DNA of 46,115 nucleotides from an uncultured Winogradskyella sp. (GTDB lineage: Bacteria > Bacteroidota > Bacteroidia > Flavobacteriales > Flavobacteriaceae). The notes below the pieces were generated by a model. The model saw nothing but the letters and a program-made list of their open reading frames with translations. It did no database searches and was not told the DNA's origin. The stretch covers positions 1-46,115 of the forward strand of contig CAJQQC010000088.1 in NCBI GenBank assembly GCA_905480385.1, read 5' to 3'. Of the stretch, positions 35,869 to 45,566 are shown piece after piece (the stretch's first letter is position 1; each line of letters begins with the position of its first letter). Made by a program: the position numbers and the translations under genes.

Positions 35869-38673
35869 TTATAGATTATTAATTGTCCAAGAAATGTAGT
35901 ATTGAGAACCGATAAATCCAGTTCCAAATGCTGTAAAGTATTCGTCTTGTAATAAGTTTGTTGCACCTAGCTTGAAAGTTGATTTAAGACTTGGAATTTT
36001 GTAATTAACTTGAGCATCTAAAACATTAAATGCAGGAATTTCACCGTCTCCAAATGAAGCTTCCCAGAAGTAATTATCACTCCATCTCCATGCAACATTA
36101 AACCCTAAGTTTTTAACAACTTCAGTTTTACCAAAACTCACTTTTACCTTGTGTTCTGGTGTATTAAAGTTTGTTCTAAAGTCTGGATTGGCGTCTACAT
36201 CAAAATCTAGTTTAGCATACGTGTAATTTGCGCTTAAGTCAAACCCATCGAATATTTTTGTAGAAACTTGAACGGCTGCTCCGTAAGAGTTAACATCAAC
36301 ATCTGAATTTGTGTAAGTTTGATACGCTTGGAAATCTCCGTTTGCAATTGCAGCAACTGCTAATGGTGTAGATGTCCCTGGTATATTTTGCGTGAGACCT
36401 ACATCTCCATAAAATGGAGAAATTACAGTCTCATTAGCTAAGAAATCTTGGTATTGATTATAGTAAGCTGATGCATCAATAACAAACCCTTCAACCTTAC
36501 CACGATATCCTACTTCAAAAGAAGTTACCTGTTCAGGTTGAGCAAAATTTGAATTAGCAATTTGTAATGCTGCTGGGTTTCCTGTTGCTGCAAAGGAACC
36601 AACAGAACTGGCAAAAAATGAATTATTATAAGCACCAGTGGCATCGATGTTAATGTTTGGCTGTCCTACTATTGCAGCTCCTGTTGTACTTAAGTTGTAA
36701 TCTCTTAAATATCTTGTAGGGTTATCAAAAGCGCCACCAATTAAAACTGCACGTCCTACATCTAATCCGATGTATAAGTCTTGTGTTGTCGGATTTCTAA
36801 ATCCTGTTTGAAATGATGCTCTAATATTGTGATTTTCATTAATTGTAAAACCAGCTGATAATCTTGGAGAGAAAAAACCATCAAATAATTCTGATTTGTC
36901 ATATCTTAAAGATCCAGTTAACTTTACTTCTACATTATCAGAAAGCTCTAATGATTTTTGTATTTGAGTGTATACACCTAATTCAGAGTAGTTAATAGGT
37001 CCGTCGACATCCGTATAAATAGTTCCGGAAGAGTTTAAGCCATACGTTCTGAAAGAACCACCAATTTGTACTTCAGCAACATTCCAAAGGTGGCCAAAAT
37101 TATAGTTTGCATCCGCGTGCCATATTTTAGAATTATCTTGAAATTTAGAGCCTGTACTTAAGTTAGGATCAGTAACGCTTTGGTTAAAGGCATTTTGAAA
37201 CTCTGTAGTTCCAGGTAAAAAACGACCAGTATCTGCTTGTGCTCTAGCTGCATTATGAGCAACTTCGTTAGTAGCTCCACCTAGAGTTGCTCCTATGTAA
37301 CCCGAAACATATTCACCAAACCATGTATTATCATCTTTCCAAGCTCTATTAATATTAATACCAGTGAATACCATATCGTAAGAATCACCAGCTTTATCCT
37401 CAGTAACATATCCTCTTACAAAGAAATTATCGTTTTTTACTTCTATTTTATGTTGTTGTAAGAAGAAGTTTTTTATGTTATAACGGTTGGCTCCTTGGTA
37501 AATCGTATTACCAGAACCAACTTTACCAACATATTGAATTTCGAAATCATTTGCCCAAGGACGGAAATATAAGCCCCAATCAGCTTTTATACTTTCGGCA
37601 TTGTAGTTTGTTAGATCTCTTTCATTATAACCTGTTCTACTTACAGTTACAGAAGGTACTAATGCAGATGATCCAGCTGGAGCTAGGCCTAATTGTTCTA
37701 GAAATTGTGCTACCCTATTAATATCCGTACTAACTTCATCACCATATACATTGATACCATCATAATCAATGTCTGCTCTGGTTAATCCTCTGTTTAATTT
37801 GTCTTCTTCGCTTGTTGCAGCCCAGTCAGTTCCTTTTAAATAACCGAAATTAACTTTAGCGGCAAACTTTTCACTGAATTTGAAAGCCATACGGATACCC
37901 AAGTCTGTGTAATCATTATCACCAGCAGCCTCTTGAGAAGTAATACCTCTTTTAATATATCCACTTATACCTTGGTTGTCGAATGGGCTTTTGCTTCTCA
38001 TAAAAAGTATACCATTAAATGCATTTGCACCATACAAAGCAGATGCTGCACCAGGTAAAAGTTCTACGCTGTTAACATCTGTTTCAGTCATACCTAATAG
38101 GTTACCTAATGGAAAGTTAAGTGCTGGAGCTGAGTTATCCATACCATCAACCAATTGCATAAAACGCGTGTTCGCAAACGTTGCAAAACCTCTTGTGTTG
38201 ATTGATTTGAATGTTAAACTATTTGTATTAATATCAACACCTTTTAAATTTTCTAATCCATCATAGAAATCTATTGATGGTGTGTTTTTTATTTCTTTTA
38301 AACCGAAACGCTCAACAGTTACTGGAGATTCAAAAATACGCTCTGGTGTTCTTGAAGCCGATATAACAATCTCGTCAAGTTCGTTGCCTTCGACCATTAT
38401 TACATCAGTAGTTTGGTTGTTAGAAGTTACTTCTACAGTCTGTGTTTCAAAACCTGTGTAAGTTATTACAAGTTTGAAAGGAGGAGTTTTATCAGTATCT
38501 ATGATGTATTTGCCATCAAAATCTGAACTTGTTCCTGTTGTTGTCCCTTCTATTATGATATTAGCACCAGGTAGGGGTTGCCCTGAGTTATCTGTAATTG
38601 TTCCTTTTACAGTGGTTTGCGCAAAGGAAATCACAGATAAAAGCATTACAAAAAGCTTAAAGGTTGTTTTCAT
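35869..38673 (-). CDS. TonB-dependent receptor with carboxypeptidase-like domain
   Basis: A 934-residue outer-membrane receptor. Signal peptide ending in ISFAQ, a carboxypeptidase-regulatory-like domain (about 20-98, VKGTITDNSGQPLPGANIIIEG), a plug (about 105-235; LDEIVISASRTPERI, GAASALYGANAFNGILFM), then a large barrel ending in a final aromatic strand (QYYISWTINNL). It resembles the SusC-like/CirA-like group but lacks a SusD partner. Instead an SGNH lipoprotein follows 14 bases downstream. The substrate is unknown; lipids or acylated compounds are possible. The gene starts 123 bases after the glmS terminator. Confidence 0.88.
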   Translation of the reverse strand: MKTTFKLFVMLLSVISFAQTTVKGTITDNSGQPLPGANIIIEGTTTGTSSDFDGKYIIDTDKTPPFKLVITYTGFETQTVEVTSNNQTTDVIMVEGNELDEIVISASRTPERIFESPVTVERFGLKEIKNTPSIDFYDGLENLKGVDINTNSLTFKSINTRGFATFANTRFMQLVDGMDNSAPALNFPLGNLLGMTETDVNSVELLPGAASALYGANAFNGILFMRSKSPFDNQGISGYIKRGITSQEAAGDNDYTDLGIRMAFKFSEKFAAKVNFGYLKGTDWAATSEEDKLNRGLTRADIDYDGINVYGDEVSTDINRVAQFLEQLGLAPAGSSALVPSVTVSRTGYNERDLTNYNAESIKADWGLYFRPWANDFEIQYVGKVGSGNTIYQGANRYNIKNFFLQQHKIEVKNDNFFVRGYVTEDKAGDSYDMVFTGININRAWKDDNTWFGEYVSGYIGATLGGATNEVAHNAARAQADTGRFLPGTTEFQNAFNQSVTDPNLSTGSKFQDNSKIWHADANYNFGHLWNVAEVQIGGSFRTYGLNSSGTIYTDVDGPINYSELGVYTQIQKSLELSDNVEVKLTGSLRYDKSELFDGFFSPRLSAGFTINENHNIRASFQTGFRNPTTQDLYIGLDVGRAVLIGGAFDNPTRYLRDYNLSTTGAAIVGQPNINIDATGAYNNSFFASSVGSFAATGNPAALQIANSNFAQPEQVTSFEVGYRGKVEGFVIDASAYYNQYQDFLANETVISPFYGDVGLTQNIPGTSTPLAVAAIANGDFQAYQTYTNSDVDVNSYGAAVQVSTKIFDGFDLSANYTYAKLDFDVDANPDFRTNFNTPEHKVKVSFGKTEVVKNLGFNVAWRWSDNYFWEASFGDGEIPAFNVLDAQVNYKIPSLKSTFKLGATNLLQDEYFTAFGTGFIGSQYYISWTINNL

Positions 38674-38795
38674 GTTAAAGAATTAGTTAATTTATAGTTT
38701 GCCAATTTAAATAAATATATGAAAACTTGATAACAAAACCTCATAAAATCATGCATGCATAGCATTTTTTGATAATTATTTACTATTTAAAAGAA

Positions 38796-38832
38796 CAAAT
38801 CCATAAAAAAATCAATATTTTTTATGGATTTG
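38796..38832 (-). terminator. Terminator of glmS
   Basis: A 15-bp stem (arms 38796-38810 and 38818-38832) around a 7-base loop, 24 bases after the glmS stop; U-rich on the minus strand. It is A/T-rich, with only three G-C pairs near the core. Confidence 0.65.
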
Positions 38833-38855
38833 CTAAATATATTAACTGATGTCAT

Positions 38856-40703
38856 TTACTCCACAGTTACCGATTTGGCTAAATTTCTTGGTTGATCTAC
38901 ATTCTTTTCTAACATAACCGCAATATGGTATGATAAAAGTTGTAAAGGTATTGTAGTTAGCAGAGGACTTAAAGATTCTAGAGTTTCTGGCACTTCAATT
39001 GTGTGGTCTGCGAGTTTCTTAACATCAACATCACCTTCAGTTACAATAGCTATAATTTTACCTTTTCTGGATTTGATTTCTTGAATATTACTAACCACTT
39101 TTTCGTAATGTCCTTTTTTGGTAGCAATTACAAAAACTGGCATTTGCTCATCGATTAGGGCAATTGGACCATGCTTCATTTCTGCAGCAGGATAACCTTC
39201 GGCATGTATATATGAAATCTCTTTTAGTTTTAGAGCACCTTCAAGCGCTACTGGAAAATTATATCCTCTTCCTAAGTACAGGCAGTTTTTAGAATCTTTG
39301 TAGGTTTTAGCTACAGTTTTAATGTGCTCATCTGATTGTAAAGCTTTTGCAACTTTATCAGGTATTAATTCTAATTGCTCTAAATGAAAATGGAAATTTG
39401 ATTTAGAAATAGCGCCTTTTTCTTTGGCTAATTTTAAAGCGATTAAGGTTAAAACTGTAATTTGAGTTGTAAAAGCTTTTGTGGAGGCAACTCCAATTTC
39501 TGGGCCTGCATGAGTATACGCTCCAGCATCAGTTTCTCTAGCAATACTAGACCCAACAACATTACAAACACCAAATACAAATGCACCATGTTTTTTTGCA
39601 AGCTTTATTGCCGCTAGCGTATCTGCAGTTTCTCCTGATTGAGAAATAGCTATAACAACATCTTTGTCTGTGATTACAGGGTTTCTATACCTAAATTCAG
39701 AGGCATATTCTACTTCAACAGGTATTCTTGCTAAATCTTCAAAAATATATTCTGCAACTAAACCTGCGTGCCATGATGTACCACACGCCACTATTATTAT
39801 TCTGTTGGCATTAAGAAATTTCTCTTTATGATTCTCTACACCAGACATTCTAATAATACCTTCTTTGGCTAAAAGTCTTCCACGATAGGTATCTCTAATT
39901 GCGTGAGGTTGTTCATAGATTTCTTTTAGCATGAAATGTTCAAATCCACCCTTTTCAATTTGTTCTAAATTGAATTTGAGTTCTTGCATTAAAGGACTAA
40001 CGAGAGAATCGTCTTTTATTTTACGTATTTTAATCTTTTTTCCAAGTCGGACAACAGCCATTTCTTCATCCTCAAGATAAATTGCATTTTTTGTAAACTC
40101 TATAAAAGGTGAAGCATCACTTGCAATAAAAAATTCTTCATCACCGACACCTATTGCTAAAGGACTACCTAGTTTAGCAACAACAATTTCATTAGGTTTG
40201 TTCTTATCAAATACTGCGATAGCGTATGCACCAACAACTTCGTTGAGGGCAATCTGTACAGCTTTACCAAGTTTTACATCTTGCTGTTTTTTTACTTCTT
40301 CTATTAGGTTTATTAGAACTTCAGTATCTGTGTCTGATTTAAAAGCGTAGCCTCTTTTTTTTAATTCTGTTTTAATGGCTTCGTAGTTTTCTATGATACC
40401 ATTGTGTATGATTACTAGATCTCCAGAATTGGAATAGTGAGGATGAGAATTAACGTCATTTGGCACACCATGGGTAGCCCAGCGTGTGTGACCGATACCT
40501 AGATTGCCGACTGTAGGGATTTCGTTTTCAAGTCTTTCTTTCAAGTCAGCAACTTTACCTTTTGTTTTAGAAAGCTTAATATTCTTACCGTCATAAAGGG
40601 CTATACCAGCACTATCATAACCTCTATATTCTAGTCTTTGTAAACCTTTAAGTATAATAGGGTATGCTTCTCTATGACCAATATATCCTACAATTCCGCA
40701 CAT
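38856..40703 (-). CDS. glmS: Glutamine-fructose-6-phosphate aminotransferase (isomerising)
   Basis: A 615-residue enzyme making glucosamine-6-phosphate from fructose-6-phosphate and glutamine, feeding peptidoglycan and LPS synthesis. The Ntn glutaminase nucleophile is Cys2 (MCGIVGYIGH). Two SIS domains follow, with CGTSWHAGLVAEY and AISQSGETADTLAAIK. The C terminus PRNLAKSVTVE is diagnostic. It is the last gene of a three-gene minus-strand unit, 9 bases after the DUF4270 gene. No glmS ribozyme-like leader is seen. Confidence 0.98.
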   Translation of the reverse strand: MCGIVGYIGHREAYPIILKGLQRLEYRGYDSAGIALYDGKNIKLSKTKGKVADLKERLENEIPTVGNLGIGHTRWATHGVPNDVNSHPHYSNSGDLVIIHNGIIENYEAIKTELKKRGYAFKSDTDTEVLINLIEEVKKQQDVKLGKAVQIALNEVVGAYAIAVFDKNKPNEIVVAKLGSPLAIGVGDEEFFIASDASPFIEFTKNAIYLEDEEMAVVRLGKKIKIRKIKDDSLVSPLMQELKFNLEQIEKGGFEHFMLKEIYEQPHAIRDTYRGRLLAKEGIIRMSGVENHKEKFLNANRIIIVACGTSWHAGLVAEYIFEDLARIPVEVEYASEFRYRNPVITDKDVVIAISQSGETADTLAAIKLAKKHGAFVFGVCNVVGSSIARETDAGAYTHAGPEIGVASTKAFTTQITVLTLIALKLAKEKGAISKSNFHFHLEQLELIPDKVAKALQSDEHIKTVAKTYKDSKNCLYLGRGYNFPVALEGALKLKEISYIHAEGYPAAEMKHGPIALIDEQMPVFVIATKKGHYEKVVSNIQEIKSRKGKIIAIVTEGDVDVKKLADHTIEVPETLESLSPLLTTIPLQLLSYHIAVMLEKNVDQPRNLAKSVTVE

Positions 40704-40712
40704 AAATTTATT

Positions 40713-42413
40713 TTAGTTATTTGGACAATCAATATCTGTCTCAAGACATGTATAAAAAATTTCTAAATACAGACGCTTAGTTATGTCTTCGCTATTACTC
40801 CCATGTAATATAGTTCCTCTTGGAGTAATAATGCTACTTACTGGGACAGTACTTTCTTCGTCTGTTCCTGTTTGCTCAATATACTGGGGTACAGTAGCTT
40901 CTAAATTCACATTACCAGATACTGCAATACCCAGTTGTACATTTTCTGCATTATCAAGAAGTAAACTATTTACATGCGAAGTTATTTTCATTTTATAACG
41001 AATACCTTTTCCTTCGTCAGTATCTTCTCTTTCTAAAATACCCAGGTGGTTTGGAATTGATAACAATGGTACTGAATTGTTTTGCGAATCTTGTATATAA
41101 TCTAGCAGAGGTACACCATTAGCTCTATTATATAGATATAAACGGTCTGGTTCTTCGCCCATAACTTGATCTTGGTCTACATAGAATATAAGATTAGCTT
41201 CATTAATTAAACGTCTGTAAGATTCAAATTCCCCTAGGTCGTTGAGTATTACATATTGCTTTCTCCATGCTTCAAAAGTATTATCAGTAGTATCATCATC
41301 ATCAGGGTTTAGACCATCAAATAATTTTATCCCTGCTAAAGAGCCTTCGCCACCCTTTAAGAATAATCTATCATCACCATTGACTTCATCTCCAGTTGGG
41401 ATTAAAGTTGTAAAATCATTTTCAAAGAAATTAACTCGCGTAGGACTGAACGTGAGTAGATAGGTAGATTGATCTCTTTCACTCTCTTGAGTTGGTGAGT
41501 CAAAGGAATAGTATAATGTAATATTAGATTCTTGTTGAGATAAGTTTAAAAGCATTAATGAACCATTATCACTCATAGATTCTGGTTCTGCCTTAAAGTA
41601 TAAGCCTCTAAAATAATCGTTAAAATTATTTGGATTACTTAATGTCGAAAGACCCTCTTGAGCAATTATTTTATTAGTCCAATAAGAAATGACGGCATCA
41701 TCTTCAGCAACATCTTTGTCCCAAACTAATCTGATTCTTGGAGATAATCTCTCAGTAATCACTGCATCTGTGTCAGCACCGTCTGTTAAAATAATTTCTT
41801 GGTTAGATATTGTTAAGGATTCGATTTCGTCAATCAAAACAGACTCTAAATCTAAAGCGCCAATTTGTTCTGTAATTGAAGCAGATTTATTTGAAAAATA
41901 GGCTTGGTCACTATCAAAGTCATCGTTTGGATTAAAATCTCTTAAAAAATAAGTGTTTTCAAAAATACTGAGCTTTATTGGATTATAACTTTCTCCTCTA
42001 GGAAGTACAGAGTCAATTTCATAATCAATAAAAGTTTCATCAATTACACCTACATTTCTACTAAAAAAAGGAATAGTAAGCACTACAGAATCCAATATGA
42101 CATTGTCTCCAAAACTAGGGTCTAATAAACTTGTATTTACTTGAGTTAATAAACTAGCAACAGTTCTACCGTATGTAGGATCATCATAAACTCCTAGCAT
42201 ATTTAACCCCAAATTGTTTGTTTGAATTGGGTTTAAAGGTTTGTTGTAGCTTATAACATCAAACTTTTCTGAAGTAGTATTAAAATTTGTGGCTGTATCA
42301 TCATTAATTATGTCTGAATCTACCGAGGCAAAATCTTTATCACATGCAACAAAACTTATGGTAATTATAAAAGCTATTGAGCTATTTCTAAGGGCAGTTT
42401 TATTTAATTTCAT
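40713..42413 (-). CDS. DUF4270 lipoprotein, function unknown
   Basis: A 566-residue lipoprotein with lipobox ISFVAC near residue 24. An Asp-rich linker is followed by FDVISYNKPLNPIQTNNLGLNMLGVYDDPTYGRTVASLLTQV, which I recognise as the DUF4270 start. The remainder is beta-rich with a C-terminal Cys pair (TCLETDIDC). The family is restricted to Bacteroidota and uncharacterised. It lies between the glycogen-synthase-like gene (11-base gap) and glmS (9-base gap), so a link to cell-envelope carbohydrate is suggested by context only. Confidence 0.85.
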   Translation of the reverse strand: MKLNKTALRNSSIAFIITISFVACDKDFASVDSDIINDDTATNFNTTSEKFDVISYNKPLNPIQTNNLGLNMLGVYDDPTYGRTVASLLTQVNTSLLDPSFGDNVILDSVVLTIPFFSRNVGVIDETFIDYEIDSVLPRGESYNPIKLSIFENTYFLRDFNPNDDFDSDQAYFSNKSASITEQIGALDLESVLIDEIESLTISNQEIILTDGADTDAVITERLSPRIRLVWDKDVAEDDAVISYWTNKIIAQEGLSTLSNPNNFNDYFRGLYFKAEPESMSDNGSLMLLNLSQQESNITLYYSFDSPTQESERDQSTYLLTFSPTRVNFFENDFTTLIPTGDEVNGDDRLFLKGGEGSLAGIKLFDGLNPDDDDTTDNTFEAWRKQYVILNDLGEFESYRRLINEANLIFYVDQDQVMGEEPDRLYLYNRANGVPLLDYIQDSQNNSVPLLSIPNHLGILEREDTDEGKGIRYKMKITSHVNSLLLDNAENVQLGIAVSGNVNLEATVPQYIEQTGTDEESTVPVSSIITPRGTILHGSNSEDITKRLYLEIFYTCLETDIDCPNN

Positions 42414-42424
42414 AAATATTAATA

Positions 42425-43234
42425 CTATTGAAGCACTGTACTTGTATAAAACTGAGAGTAAGGCTCAGCAAACTCTTCTGGGGAATGATAACCTAGTGTA
42501 GGTTTTTCTAGACCATCAATGTAGCTGTCTAATTCTTCAGGTAAATCTTGGGATCCTTTGATAATTGCGTCAGAATTATCAATTGCTAATTTCATCAAGT
42601 TCATATAGTTGGGTTCACTAAGTGATTCTATAGCCGTTTCATCTAAACCATCAAAACTTACTTTCTTTTTCATGTCTTTATCTAACGTGCCTTCAAAGTT
42701 TTGATTGTATATCGAGGTTACTATTTTACTTTCAGTAAATAAGGGTTCAGTTTTGTAAAATTCTTTTAGATATAGAGGTAGTAGTGATGCCAACCAACCA
42801 TTAACATGGATTATATCTGGAGCCCAGTTTAATTTTTTGACAGTCTCGATAACACCTTTTGCAAAGAAAATAGCACGCTCATCGTTATCAGGAAATAATT
42901 TTCCGTTTTCATCTGATAAAGTTGCTTTGCGCTTAAAGTACTCTTCGTTATCGATAAAATATACCTGAATACGTTCTTTTGGTATTGATGCGACCTTAAT
43001 AATCAAAGGCATATCCATATCATTAATCACTAAATTAATTCCCGATAAACGGATAACTTCGTGTAATTGATGTCTACGTTCATTAATGTTTCCAAATCGA
43101 GGCATAAATATTCGTATTTGACCTCCTTGTTTGTTTACCATTCTTGGAGCCTCAAAAGACATTGAGGAAATCTCAGTTTCTGGTAAATATGGGACTACTT
43201 CTGAGGACACATACAATATTCTTTTATCTTTCAT
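42425..43234 (-). CDS. Glycogen-synthase-like N-terminal domain protein, half length
   Basis: A 269-residue protein homologous to the N-terminal GT5 half of glycogen/starch synthase: RILYVSSEVVPY at the start, RIFMPRFG near residue 45, and DIIHVNGWLASLLPLYLKEFY near residue 145. Two features argue against synthase activity. The ADP-glucose-binding KxGGL segment after SSEVVPY is replaced by LPETEISSMSFEAP, and the whole C-terminal Rossmann domain is absent. The downstream DUF4270 gene begins after 11 bases with no remnant of it. I believe this short form is conserved in flavobacteria. It is the first gene of a unit ending in glmS. Confidence 0.8.
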   Translation of the reverse strand: MKDKRILYVSSEVVPYLPETEISSMSFEAPRMVNKQGGQIRIFMPRFGNINERRHQLHEVIRLSGINLVINDMDMPLIIKVASIPKERIQVYFIDNEEYFKRKATLSDENGKLFPDNDERAIFFAKGVIETVKKLNWAPDIIHVNGWLASLLPLYLKEFYKTEPLFTESKIVTSIYNQNFEGTLDKDMKKKVSFDGLDETAIESLSEPNYMNLMKLAIDNSDAIIKGSQDLPEELDSYIDGLEKPTLGYHSPEEFAEPYSQFYTSTVLQ

Positions 43235-43269
43235 ATACCTGCGCTTTAAAATTTAAAAGTAAAAACATG

Positions 43270-43277
43270 CAAAATTA
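43270..43277 (-). promoter_or_regulatory. Possible -7 box of the glgA-like/DUF4270/glmS unit
   Basis: The minus strand reads TAATTTTG, a TAnnTTTG match, 36 bases before the ATG at 43234. No -33 match at the ideal distance. Confidence 0.35.
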
Positions 43278-43308
43278 CAAAAATTTATGCCAATTGCTAG
43301 TAAAATAT

Positions 43309-43316
43309 TAAGTTTG
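43309..43316 (+). promoter_or_regulatory. -7 box of the panC-panD promoter
   Basis: TAAGTTTG is a perfect TAnnTTTG; TTTATG overlaps the expected -33 position. It lies 26 bases before the TTG start of panC. Confidence 0.5.
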
Positions 43317-43341
43317 CACGCATTAAACATTTGACATTAAA

Positions 43342-44193
43342 TTGAAAGTTTTTAATAATAAAAATCAGTTATCTAATTGTGTAGATAAATTTAAAACTAA
43401 TTCCAAAGCAATTGGTTTTGTACCTACGATGGGCGCGCTTCATAATGGACACTTATCTTTAGTAGAAAAAGGACTGCTGGAAAATGACTTTATAGTAGTT
43501 AGTATTTTTGTAAACCCTACACAATTTAACAATAAAGAAGATTTAGAGAGATATCCAAGAACAGTTAACAGAGATTTAGCATTATTGGAGACGGTATCAA
43601 AATCTAAAATTATAGTGTTTATTCCTTCAATAGAAGATATATATGAAGATAAGGTGAGTTCTGAGGCCTTTGCATTTGATGGTCTTGAACACGAAATGGA
43701 AGGTGCTTTTAGACCTGGACATTTTGATGGGGTTGGGACAGTTGTTAAACGTTTATTAGAAATTGTCAGGCCAGATAATGCCTATTTTGGTGAAAAAGAT
43801 TTTCAGCAATTACAAATTATCAAGAAAATGATAGAGCTTCATAAGTTAACAACTAAAATCGTGGGTTGTGCTATTTACAGAGCAGATGATGGGCTTGCCA
43901 TGAGTAGTCGTAATGAAAGGCTTAAGCCAAATTATCGCAAAGCAGCACCGTTTATTTATAAAACGTTGAAGGATGCTAAAAAAAAGTTTGGCACAGATAG
44001 TGCAAAAGAAGTTACGGAGTGGGTTGAGAATCAATTTAAAAAACACGAGCTTCTAGAACTCGAATACTTTTTAATTGCAGATATCAAAACCTTAAAACCA
44101 GTTAAAAGAAAATCAACAAAAAAGACATATAGAGCATTCATTGCTGCATATGCAGATGATATTAGACTTATAGACAATATCGCACTAAATTAA
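43342..44193 (+). CDS. panC: Pantothenate synthetase
   Basis: A 283-residue enzyme joining pantoate and beta-alanine with ATP in coenzyme A synthesis. [14 protein letters not shown] is the nucleotide-binding HIGH-type motif. [18 protein letters not shown] and [11 protein letters not shown] are the substrate and KMSKS-like motifs. The start is TTG at 43342 (TTG AAA GTT TTT). No ATG is available upstream in frame, and the resulting MKVFNNK is the family N terminus. It is followed 13 bases later by panD, which makes its beta-alanine substrate. Confidence 0.96.
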   Translation: MKVFNNKNQLSNCVDKFKTNSKAIGFVPTMGALHNGHLSLVEKGLLENDFIVVSIFVNPTQFNNKEDLERYPRTVNRDLALLETVSKSKIIVFIPSIEDIYEDKVSSEAFAFDGLEHEMEGAFRPGHFDGVGTVVKRLLEIVRPDNAYFGEKDFQQLQIIKKMIELHKLTTKIVGCAIYRADDGLAMSSRNERLKPNYRKAAPFIYKTLKDAKKKFGTDSAKEVTEWVENQFKKHELLELEYFLIADIKTLKPVKRKSTKKTYRAFIAAYADDIRLIDNIALN

Positions 44194-44206
44194 TTACCTT
44201 TGCCGA

Positions 44207-44557
44207 ATGCAAATTCAAGTTGTAAAATCTAAAATTCACCGTGTAAAAGTTACTGGTGCTGACCTTAACTATATCGGAAGCATTACCATTGATGAAGATT
44301 TAATGGATGCTGCAAATATTATCCAAGGTGAAAAAGTACAAATCGTTAATAATAATAATGGCGCACGTTTGGATACTTATGCTATCCCTGGTCCAAGAAA
44401 TAGTGGTGAAATAACGCTAAATGGCGCTGCCGCAAGATTAGTGGCGCCAGGTGATATTTTAATACTTATCACTTATGCTTTTATGGATATTGAAGAGGCT
44501 AAAACTTTCAAGCCATCTTTGGTTTTTCCTAATGATGAAAATAACTTACTCAAATAA
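44207..44557 (+). CDS. panD: Aspartate 1-decarboxylase
   Basis: A 116-residue pyruvoyl enzyme converting L-aspartate to beta-alanine for pantothenate. The self-cleavage site is Gly24-Ser25 (YIGSITID); Ser25 becomes the pyruvoyl group. The conserved Tyr in RLDTYAIPG and the [17 protein letters not shown] motif are present. Length is normal. It is co-transcribed with panC. Confidence 0.97.
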   Translation: MQIQVVKSKIHRVKVTGADLNYIGSITIDEDLMDAANIIQGEKVQIVNNNNGARLDTYAIPGPRNSGEITLNGAAARLVAPGDILILITYAFMDIEEAKTFKPSLVFPNDENNLLK

Positions 44558-44564
44558 TTTTATT

Positions 44565-45524
44565 TTGAAAAAAACGAGTTCAATTCTCAAAGTTGTTCTA
44601 CCTCTTTTGATAGGTGTAATTTTGGTTTGGTATTCGTTATCCAAAATTTCTATTTCAGAGTTAGTCCAATACTTCAAAGATGCCAACTATTTATGGATAG
44701 GACTAGGTGTGATTTTTGGAATAATAAGTCATATTTCAAGAGCTTATCGTTGGTTATTTATGACAGAGCCGTTGGGTTTTAAGCCAAGATTTGCCAATAG
44801 TTTAATGTCAGTATATTCTGCATATCTTATTAATTTCACAATTCCAAGAGCAGGAGAAGTTGCTAGAGCTTCAATCATCACTAATTACGAAGGCATTCCT
44901 TTTGATAAAACTTTTGGAACCATAGTTGCCGAAAGAATAGCTGACACTATAATGTTGCTAATGATTATAACGGTTACTCTATTTCTAGAATTTGAATTTA
45001 TATTTAATTTTTTTGCAGAAAAATTTAATCTCATTACTCTAATTATTGCAGGTGTTAGTGGACTATTATTGATGCTTTTATTTTTTGTTTTTATTAAAAA
45101 AAGTCAATTAAAATTTGCCTTAAAAGTCAAAGGTTTTATTTCAGGATTAATTGAAGGCGCACTTAGTATTTTTAAAATGGAAAAGAAATGGGCGTTTATT
45201 TTTCATACAATTTTTATTTGGAGTATGTATGTCCTTATGTTTTACATCACAAGCCTTGCGATACCAGAGTTAAAAAACGTTTCATTAGCGGCAATTTTAG
45301 TTGGTTTTATTTTAGCAAGTTTTAGTATTGCTGCTACTAATGGTGGTTTTGGTTCTTATCCCGAGGCTATAGTTATTGCATTTTCAATATTTGCTATTGC
45401 CGAAACTCCAAGTCGTGCATTTGGATGGATTATGTGGGCTTCACAAACTTTAATGATAATTATTATTGGTGGTATATCACTCATATATCTCCCAATCTAT
45501 AACCGAAAGCACAAAGAAGTATAG
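44565..45524 (+). CDS. LPG_synthase_TM / UPF0104 family membrane protein (flippase-like)
   Basis: A 319-residue inner-membrane protein with about eight hydrophobic segments. It resembles the transmembrane domain of lysylphosphatidylglycerol synthase (YbhN/UPF0104), without the aminoacyltransferase domain. Conserved-looking features are SHISRAYRW, NFTIPRAGEVARA and the later ATNGGFGSYPEA. It may flip lipids or lipid-linked sugars. The start is uncertain: TTG at 44565, 8 bases after panD, gives MKKTSSILKVVLPL, the typical short N terminus. ATG codons at 44532 and 44535 overlap panD and add 10-11 residues. Confidence 0.85.
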   Translation: MKKTSSILKVVLPLLIGVILVWYSLSKISISELVQYFKDANYLWIGLGVIFGIISHISRAYRWLFMTEPLGFKPRFANSLMSVYSAYLINFTIPRAGEVARASIITNYEGIPFDKTFGTIVAERIADTIMLLMIITVTLFLEFEFIFNFFAEKFNLITLIIAGVSGLLLMLLFFVFIKKSQLKFALKVKGFISGLIEGALSIFKMEKKWAFIFHTIFIWSMYVLMFYITSLAIPELKNVSLAAILVGFILASFSIAATNGGFGSYPEAIVIAFSIFAIAETPSRAFGWIMWASQTLMIIIIGGISLIYLPIYNRKHKEV

Positions 45525-45566
45525 ATTTTTTTTTACCTTGCTTTAGCAACCAAAATCTAACTACCA

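Noticed and set aside
34313..38673. SusC/SusD polysaccharide-utilisation pair
   Set aside because: The lipoprotein has SGNH-hydrolase blocks and no SusD/RagB features, and no glycoside hydrolases are near.
38740..38765. ATGCATGCAT palindrome upstream of the large TonB receptor as an operator
   Set aside because: A short self-complementary alternating sequence in AT-rich DNA; no second copy or supporting context.
40704..40712. glmS ribozyme upstream of glmS
   Set aside because: Only 9 bases separate glmS from the preceding gene; the ribozyme is a Firmicutes feature and cannot fit here.
42425..43234. Glycogen synthase truncated by a frameshift
   Set aside because: The next gene begins 11 bases after the stop, leaving no room for the missing domain, and the KxGGL motif is already replaced in the part that remains.
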